DNA from: Kineosporia mesophila
GTDB taxonomy: Bacteria > Actinomycetota > Actinomycetes > Actinomycetales > Kineosporiaceae
Direction of reading: 5' to 3'
NCBI RefSeq assembly: GCF_021129235.1
Contig: NZ_JAJOMA010000018.1
Location: 100,914 to 164,913 of the forward strand
Length of the DNA stretch: 64,000 bases
Of this stretch, positions 59,007 through 64,000 are shown in pieces (within the stretch, counting starts at the first letter, position 1; each line of letters opens with the position of its first letter). The position numbers and the translations under genes were made by a program. The notes under the pieces were generated by a model that saw nothing but the letters and a program-made list of their open reading frames with translations, searched no databases and was not told the DNA's origin.

Positions 59007-62000
59007 TCAATGAATCAGCCCCAGCCTGCTCATGATGGCCACTGCCTCTGCCCGGCCGGAGGCGCCGAGCTTGGCCAGGACGTTGGAGACATGCACGCTG
59101 GCCGTCTTCTCACTGATGAAAAGGCGCTCGCCGATGGCCCGATTGGTCAGGCCGGCGGCGACGAGGGCCATCACCTCGTGCTCGCGTGGCGTCAGCGTGG
59201 GAGGAGTGATGGGTGCGTCATCAGCGCCCCCGGTCGGTTCACCGGAGGATCCCGGCCCGGGCAATGTCGCCGGAGAGGTACCGCCCGATCCGGCACCCGC
59301 TGAAGCCTGACGGTCAGCCGAACCCCCGTACGGTCCCCCGGCCTGGAGGTCACGGCCGTCCTGGCGACCGTCGGACCGCCCGGGGGTTCCCCCGGTCCGG
59401 AGATCTCGGTTGTCCCGGCGACCCCCGGAACCTCCGCGCAGTTTCCCGTCGTGGAGGTTTTGCTCGTCCTGGCGGTCCTGGCTGTTCGCACCCGGGACGC
59501 CGGTGGCCCCGCTCAGGCTCATTCCAGCCAGCAGGGCGAGGTTTTCGAGTTCTCGGAGCAGCGGTGCGGCGCCGAGACGCAGGGCCCGGTCATGGGCGGC
59601 GCGGATCTGCTCGCAGGCCTCGGTGAGACGGTTCTCGCGGAGCAAGAGCTGGGCCGCACGCCATCGGGCCCGGGCCGCCTCGTAGACCGACACTCCCTCG
59701 AAACCCTCGGCCAGGTCGAGCCATCCGGCCGTCTCGTCAGCGGCCCGGGCCCGCGCCCACTCCAGTTCCATACGCAACAACCAGGCCTTGCCCTCGGGCC
59801 CCATCACGCCGCGACGTGGCAGCCCGAGACGACCCCGGGAACGACCGTCTTCCAGGAAGTACTCGATGTCGGCGAGAGCCGACCGCTCGGTCTCGGCGTC
59901 GCGCAGCTCACGGGCGCGCGAGGCGCCGTCGGCCAGGGCACTGATGGCCCGGACATCAATGGCAATGCCGGACAGCAGCCAGGGTTCGGCCTCCCGGAGC
60001 ACGTAGTCAAGCGCTCGCCGGGCCTGGACCGCGGCCTCTTCCCACTGCCCGAGCCACGTCATCGCCTCGGCCCGGGCCGAGTGCAGGAGCTGGCGTTCCC
60101 AGGAATCCTCGGTGATGACCAGCCACTCGTCGGCCCGGAGCACCTGCTCGGGGTCGCGGGCGGCCAGGACCGGAAGCTCATACAGCCGTAGGTAACTGAC
60201 CAGCGACATCGGCAGCCGCGACGCGCCTTCGTCCGGCCGGATCACGCCGAGCGCCCGCTCGACCTGCCCGGTGTGCCAGAACGTGGTGATGAGCAACGAC
60301 CGGGCATTACTCCCGTAGGGGCTGGCAGTCAGGCCGCTGGAGTCGGCCACCTCGATGGCCGCGAGCAGATCCGCGATACCGGCATCCAGGTCACCGGCGT
60401 CCAGATGATTGATGGCGAGGTTATAGATCACCCGCACCGTGGCCGCCGTGTCTCCGGAGAGCTCGGTCGCGGCGCGGGCCAGGCGGAAGGACCGCGCCGA
60501 GTCTTCGTCACGCCCCAGCACTCCCTCGGCCACGGCCTGGGTGGTCAGCAGCTCAACCTGGAGAGCGGTCATACCGAGCGGCTCGCTCTCTGCCAGCGCC
60601 TGGTTCACGGCCTTCATGGCATCGCGAGGATCGTCCGCCAGACGTACCCGGGCGACAATGCCCCAGGCCATGGCCCGCGCGGGCGACGGCGCCCGGTCGC
60701 CGGCGAGATCGTTGATGACCTGCACGGCGTGGGAGTGCGCCTCCCGGGGCCGATCTGCCTGGTACAGATGCAGGGACAGCGTGGCCCGGGCCTTCGCCGC
60801 AGCGATGGTGTCACCGTCCGCCTCCGCCTCTTCCGTGGCGGTCGCCGCCAGGTCGACTGCTCGCGCGTACCGCCCCGCGTCACTCGCCACGTCGGCCGCG
60901 CGCAGACTGACGGTGCTGCGCGCGACGTCTTCGGTCCGCTGGTCGTCGGGAACGACGTCCCACAGCTGGAGAGCCTGCTCGTAGTGCTCCAACGCCTCCG
61001 CGGGAGCGTTACCGCAGGCGGCGAACCAGGCCGCCTGGAGCGAGGCGTTCAGGGCACTCGGCATGTCGTTGGCCGCGAGACTGTGCCGTGCGACCTCGGC
61101 AGCGATTCCCCGGGCACCCGGCGTACCGATCAGCGGCCTGAGGTACGCGGCGACGTTCTTGTGCAGGCGAACCCGTTCACCGGGCAACAGGTCCGAGTAA
61201 ATGGCTTCCTGCAGAAGAGCGTGCCGGAAGCGATAGCGATCCAGTTCTTCCGGCACCAGCACCTGCTGGGCGATCGCCTCCCTCAGCGCGGACTCCGCCT
61301 CGTCGGCCGACAGCGAACCCCGGACGTCCGGCCCGCTGATCACCACGCGCAGCAACGCATCGTCGATACGGGCCGACCCCAGTACCGACGCGAGACGCAC
61401 CACCTTCTTGGCCGGGTCGGACAGTTGTTCCAGTCGATCAAGCAACAGGTCGGTCAGGCCCTCGGGCAGGCGGCCGTCTTCACCGGCGGCCAGAAGCTCT
61501 TGCGCATAGTACGGATTCCCCGCCGACCGCGTCACGATGCGCCGCAGCAACGCCGGCTTCACCGGAGCGCCGTTCACACCGGCCAGGAGCTGCGCAAGTT
61601 CGCGGGCGGAGAGCGGCGGCAGATCCATCTGCTCTATCCGCGGCAACCGCACCAGCTCGCCGACGAGCGGACGCAGGGGATGCCGGCGGTGCAGGTCGTC
61701 GGCACGGTAACTGGCCAGCACCAGCAGCCGGTCGGGCCCCAGCCGGCTGAACAGGAACCGGACCAGGTCACGGGTGGACGCGTCGGCCCAGTGCAGGTCT
61801 TCCAGGATCAGGAGCAACGGCGCGACCTCGGCCCCGATACGCCCCAGCACGTGGGTGACGGACTCGAACAGGGCCAGCCGATCCAGGCCGGCCTCACCGA
61901 CGCTGCGCGGGATCACCTCGATCGCCGACCCGACGATCTGGGCCAGCCCCTGCCGTTCGGCCGAGACCTGGCGGATGACCTCTGCCATCCACCCCTTCTC

Positions 62001-62300
62001 CTCGCTGTCCCGTTCTCCCCACCGCAACGGCTGGCTCAGAGCTTCGGCGAACGGCAGGTAGGGCAGTGAACCCGTACCCAGATCGACGCAGCGCCCCGTG
62101 AGGACCTGGAAACCCGTCGCCGCCGCGTGCTCTGCGATCTCCGTGAGGGTGCGGGTCTTACCGACCCCGGCATCGCCACCGATGATGACCCCGGTCGCGG
62201 TGCCGGACCGGGCAAGGGTCAGGAGTTCGCGCAGGCGCTCGAGTTGCCCCACTCTCGCGACGAACGGCGCGGCGGAACCGACGAAAGCCACGTCGCCCAT
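59007..62300 (-). CDS. LuxR-type large ATP-binding regulator (LAL)
   Basis: Regulator of 1,097 residues. An N-terminal AAA ATPase has Walker A IGGDAGVGKTRT (about 40-51) and a Walker B-like LLLILEDLHWADAS; a TPR-like helical middle (about 390-920) follows. A low-complexity linker rich in RDGQ with repeats of the type DLxxGGxxGxSxxRQ lies near residues 950-1,020. The LuxR HTH at the end reads LTPREHEVMALVAAGLTNRAI, RLFISEKTASVHVSNVLAKL. LAL proteins activate secondary-metabolite or sugar-use genes. No biosynthetic cluster is in view, so the target is unknown. Confidence 0.93.
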   Translation of the reverse strand: MGDVAFVGSAAPFVARVGQLERLRELLTLARSGTATGVIIGGDAGVGKTRTLTEIAEHAAATGFQVLTGRCVDLGTGSLPYLPFAEALSQPLRWGERDSEEKGWMAEVIRQVSAERQGLAQIVGSAIEVIPRSVGEAGLDRLALFESVTHVLGRIGAEVAPLLLILEDLHWADASTRDLVRFLFSRLGPDRLLVLASYRADDLHRRHPLRPLVGELVRLPRIEQMDLPPLSARELAQLLAGVNGAPVKPALLRRIVTRSAGNPYYAQELLAAGEDGRLPEGLTDLLLDRLEQLSDPAKKVVRLASVLGSARIDDALLRVVISGPDVRGSLSADEAESALREAIAQQVLVPEELDRYRFRHALLQEAIYSDLLPGERVRLHKNVAAYLRPLIGTPGARGIAAEVARHSLAANDMPSALNASLQAAWFAACGNAPAEALEHYEQALQLWDVVPDDQRTEDVARSTVSLRAADVASDAGRYARAVDLAATATEEAEADGDTIAAAKARATLSLHLYQADRPREAHSHAVQVINDLAGDRAPSPARAMAWGIVARVRLADDPRDAMKAVNQALAESEPLGMTALQVELLTTQAVAEGVLGRDEDSARSFRLARAATELSGDTAATVRVIYNLAINHLDAGDLDAGIADLLAAIEVADSSGLTASPYGSNARSLLITTFWHTGQVERALGVIRPDEGASRLPMSLVSYLRLYELPVLAARDPEQVLRADEWLVITEDSWERQLLHSARAEAMTWLGQWEEAAVQARRALDYVLREAEPWLLSGIAIDVRAISALADGASRARELRDAETERSALADIEYFLEDGRSRGRLGLPRRGVMGPEGKAWLLRMELEWARARAADETAGWLDLAEGFEGVSVYEAARARWRAAQLLLRENRLTEACEQIRAAHDRALRLGAAPLLRELENLALLAGMSLSGATGVPGANSQDRQDEQNLHDGKLRGGSGGRRDNRDLRTGGTPGRSDGRQDGRDLQAGGPYGGSADRQASAGAGSGGTSPATLPGPGSSGEPTGGADDAPITPPTLTPREHEVMALVAAGLTNRAIGERLFISEKTASVHVSNVLAKLGASGRAEAVAIMSRLGLIH

Positions 62301-62326
62301 CGTGTCACCTCTTCCCGGTCGATCGC

Positions 62327-62530
62327 CTACGACTTCTTCCTGGCCGCCTCACGGGCCTGTTTCTGCTGCCGCTTGCGCGCGGCCCCCTCGAGCAGCCGCT
62401 GCTGGCGATACCGCATCTCTGCCTCGGCCGATCCCTCGAGCCTCTGGTACGGCAGCGTCACCCCACGGGTGAGACCGACCGCCGTACTGGCCGCCAGATC
62501 CCGCCGAAAACCGTTCCACGACGTACTCAT
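62327..62530 (-). CDS. small basic protein upstream of the LAL gene
   Basis: Protein of 67 residues. The N-terminus STSWNGFRRDLAAS precedes a hydrophobic-poor region and a basic, Gln/Arg/Lys-rich C-terminal helix (RQQKQAREAARKKS). No family recognised. ATG 62530 is 26 bp from the LAL start when translated on the same strand, so the two may share a transcript. It could be a DNA- or RNA-binding accessory protein, but that is a guess. Confidence 0.5.
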   Translation of the reverse strand: MSTSWNGFRRDLAASTAVGLTRGVTLPYQRLEGSAEAEMRYRQQRLLEGAARKRQQKQAREAARKKS

Positions 62531-62843
62531 CGCTACTACCCCCAGTCGATTCAACTGCTCTCGTCTGCTGATGAATCAACCTTCGCGCTAAGGCCGCACC
62601 CGGCGGATCGGGAGATCACGCAGCACCGGCCGGACTCGGACCTCAGATTCCGATCAAGGTCATGGCTCAGCGGCCTAAGGCCTCAGAGAACATGGGATCG
62701 GCATCTAAGGGGTCCGGCGGAGCACCGCGAACGGCCGGATGACACTCCGCCGGCCAGCATCTTGGGGAAGAACGACATCGTCGGAACGGGCGGCGCCCGC
62801 AACACCCCGCCCCGACCGTATTCCGGAGCCTTAGAGTCAGAGG

Positions 62844-63266
62844 ATGATCAGTAGGGGGTACCTGGAACTCGGCGAGGAGTTGCGCACCGTCGTCGGCGAA
62901 CTCGTCCGCCGGGCCCGCGGCGCCGACGAACTCCCGGCCAATCACGCGGCGGCCCTCGGCCACCTCGACCGCTCCGGGCCGGCCACGATCGCAGAGCTCG
63001 CTCACGCCTGCCACATCCGGCACCAGTCGATGACCGCGATCGTGCATCAGATCGCCAAGCGCGGGGAAGCGACGGCCGAACCCCACCCCACCGATCGCCG
63101 CGCCGTTCTCTACCGGCTCACCGCCGTCGGCCGGACCGAACTGGAACGGGACCGGCACCTGCGCGCCAGCTGGCTGGCCCAGTGCATCGAGGACGAGTTC
63201 GGCGACGACACCCAGAGCATCGAGAATGCCATTCAGGTGCTGAGGCGGTTGAGGGACCGGAAGTAA
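62844..63266 (+). CDS. MarR family transcriptional regulator
   Basis: Winged-helix regulator of 140 residues. HTH region GPATIAELAHACHIRHQSMTAIVHQIAKRG, then wing TDRRAVLYRLTAVGR. It is short for MarR but complete. The gap 62531-62843 before it shows no gene. Two bp separate its stop from the convergent NUDIX stop. Confidence 0.88.
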   Translation: MISRGYLELGEELRTVVGELVRRARGADELPANHAAALGHLDRSGPATIAELAHACHIRHQSMTAIVHQIAKRGEATAEPHPTDRRAVLYRLTAVGRTELERDRHLRASWLAQCIEDEFGDDTQSIENAIQVLRRLRDRK

Positions 63267-63268
63267 CG

Positions 63269-63685
63269 TCAGCCCCGGAGTATCTGCTCGAAGACGCCGA
63301 GGTAGTACGCATGCCCCAGTGTCAGACCCCTCATATCGTCCAGAGACGCCCAGCAAATCTCGTCATGCTCCAAAGGCTCGAGATTCACGGGCTCCCCGGA
63401 CCAGGCCCGGACAATCCAGATCCCTTGTTGCAGTCTGCCTTCCGGCAGATCATCCGACCCGCCACGGATACGGGCGCACGGTTCATTGTCGATGTGGGCA
63501 GCCTCCACGCCCACTTCCTCCCGCAGCTCGCGACGCAAAGCCTCCAGCTCACTCTCACCGGAGTCCACATGACCCCCGGGCAGGTCCCAGACATTCGGGT
63601 ACCAGCGCCGGGACGGAGAACGGTGGCAGAGCAGCAGCCGATCACCTCGGACCAGGGCGCCGGTGACCACATGATGCAGAGCCAT
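63269..63685 (-). CDS. NUDIX hydrolase
   Basis: Hydrolase of nucleoside diphosphate-linked compounds, 138 residues. The Nudix box GGHVDSGESELEAL then RRELREEVGV fits GX5EX7REUXEEXGU. PNVWDLPGGH precedes it. ATG 63685 follows a right arm of the palindromic repeat family; the frame continues to 63712 but those nine extra residues are encoded by the repeat itself, so the shorter start is preferred. Confidence 0.9.
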   Translation of the reverse strand: MALHHVVTGALVRGDRLLLCHRSPSRRWYPNVWDLPGGHVDSGESELEALRRELREEVGVEAAHIDNEPCARIRGGSDDLPEGRLQQGIWIVRAWSGEPVNLEPLEHDEICWASLDDMRGLTLGHAYYLGVFEQILRG

Positions 63686-63689
63686 CAGA

Positions 63690-63723
63690 GTTCCAGAACG
63701 CCGGGGACACATTGCATGATCAC
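63690..63723 (-). repeat. mosaic right arm of the palindromic repeat family
   Basis: GTTCCAGAACGCCGGGG matches the inner arm of the 83-bp copies, while ACACATTGCATGATCAC matches the short 58-bp variant. It has no partner arm. It lies immediately upstream of the NUDIX start codon and would form its leader. Confidence 0.85.
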
Positions 63724-63844
63724 GACAGGGTAGCGGGGAACGTTGGCATCATCACGGACGAGGTGTTTGAGGACGAGGCAAGCCTCCCTCACGCTTCCGG
63801 TCACCGAAAACCCAGCCTGCACTCCCCCTCCCTGCTTTCCCTCC

Positions 63845-63855
63845 GTGATCGTGCA
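63845..63855 (+). repeat. degenerate outer arm of the repeat family
   Basis: GTGATCGTGCA, preceded by CTCC as in copy 3 and in the CGTG form seen at 55786. No matching right arm within the window. The stretch 63725-64000 otherwise has no gene. Confidence 0.45.
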
Positions 63856-63930
63856 CAGGGATGAAGGACGATGTGCCCCTGCCGTGCGGTGGTGGATACC
63901 GGCCGGACCTGGGTGTTCGGGTGGTCAAAG

Positions 63931-63991
63931 CAGTAATGGCGGCCCGCGCCGCTGCCTGAGTTTCCTCATACAGCGGGGGCCGCCATTACTG
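63931..63991. repeat. large imperfect hairpin at the window end
   Basis: CAGTAATGGCGGCCC - GCG - CCGCTG pairs with CAGCGG-GGGCCGCCATTACTG, a 21-bp stem with a 3-nt bulge and a 16-nt loop. It is unrelated to the GTGATCATG family. It could be a terminator for a gene outside the window or the start of another repeat family. Confidence 0.65.
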
Positions 63992-64000
63992 TCTTCAATT

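Overview
The window is strongly GC-rich DNA with the codon bias, GTG starts and gene families of a filamentous-type actinobacterium: DUF397, a PAC2-family protein, LigB-type DNA ligase, a LAL regulator, B12-dependent RNR with NrdR, and a lexA/LysM divergent pair with TCGAAC-N4-GTTCGA boxes. The order lexA-dinG-hflX-methyltransferase-dapF-miaA is a conserved actinobacterial chromosomal block, so this is chromosome, not plasmid or prophage. Kineosporiaceae or a relative is my guess at family level; the sequence alone does not prove it. No transposase, integrase, tRNA, rRNA or CRISPR array was seen.

Layout. 1-5.6 kb: end of an ABC-F ATPase, ATP-dependent DNA ligase, PAP2 phosphatase, an orphan DUF397 gene, a PAC2 protein and a Gly-rich PadR regulator with a 34-bp palindromic operator. 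5.9-16.4 kb: PhoD-like phosphatase, divergent from a probable operon of penicillin-binding protein, GT87 membrane glycosyltransferase and M50 protease; an SRPBCC protein, PRPP synthetase and a large secreted protein with a FlgD-like C-terminus. 16.4-22.8 kb: Rieske lipoprotein, HrpA helicase, MarR regulator, 5'-3' exonuclease. 22.8-28.6 kb is the most worn stretch: an MFS transporter remnant, GntR regulator, NCS1 permease and hydantoin racemase, an Old Yellow Enzyme stub, an SGNH lipoprotein, two tiny convergent membrane-protein genes sharing CTAG as their stops, an ASCH protein and a PH-like remnant. 28.6-33.2 kb: a glycine betaine ABC operon (proX-proV-proW) and a LysR regulator. 33.3-44.4 kb: a Ca-binding repeat protein, DUF2500, fused dihydroxyacetone kinase, MMPL transporter with a NarL-type two-component system, HEAT-repeat protein, SDR with a divergent MmyB-like regulator, and a membrane protein.

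44.5-58.8 kb is the core block: nrdR and nrdJ (dNTP supply, with a pair of NrdR-box-like sites), LysM division suppressor and lexA (SOS response, three SOS boxes between them), an ACP-like protein lacking its serine, DinG helicase, an RsbW-like kinase behind a SigB-like promoter, HflX (apparently starting at CTG), an RsmC-like methyltransferase, dapF, miaA with a Gln-rich extension, and an extradiol-dioxygenase-like protein. 59-63.7 kb: a 1,097-residue LAL regulator preceded by a tiny gene, then MarR and NUDIX genes.

The most notable non-coding feature is a family of large palindromes in intergenic gaps. There are three 83-bp copies with 35-bp arms (5770, 13796, 36072), one 58-bp perfect palindrome (55834), and several single or mosaic arms (55786, 63690, 63845). 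A second interesting element is a 14-bp perfect hairpin at 38379-38416 that buries the ribosome binding site and start codon of a histidine kinase gene.
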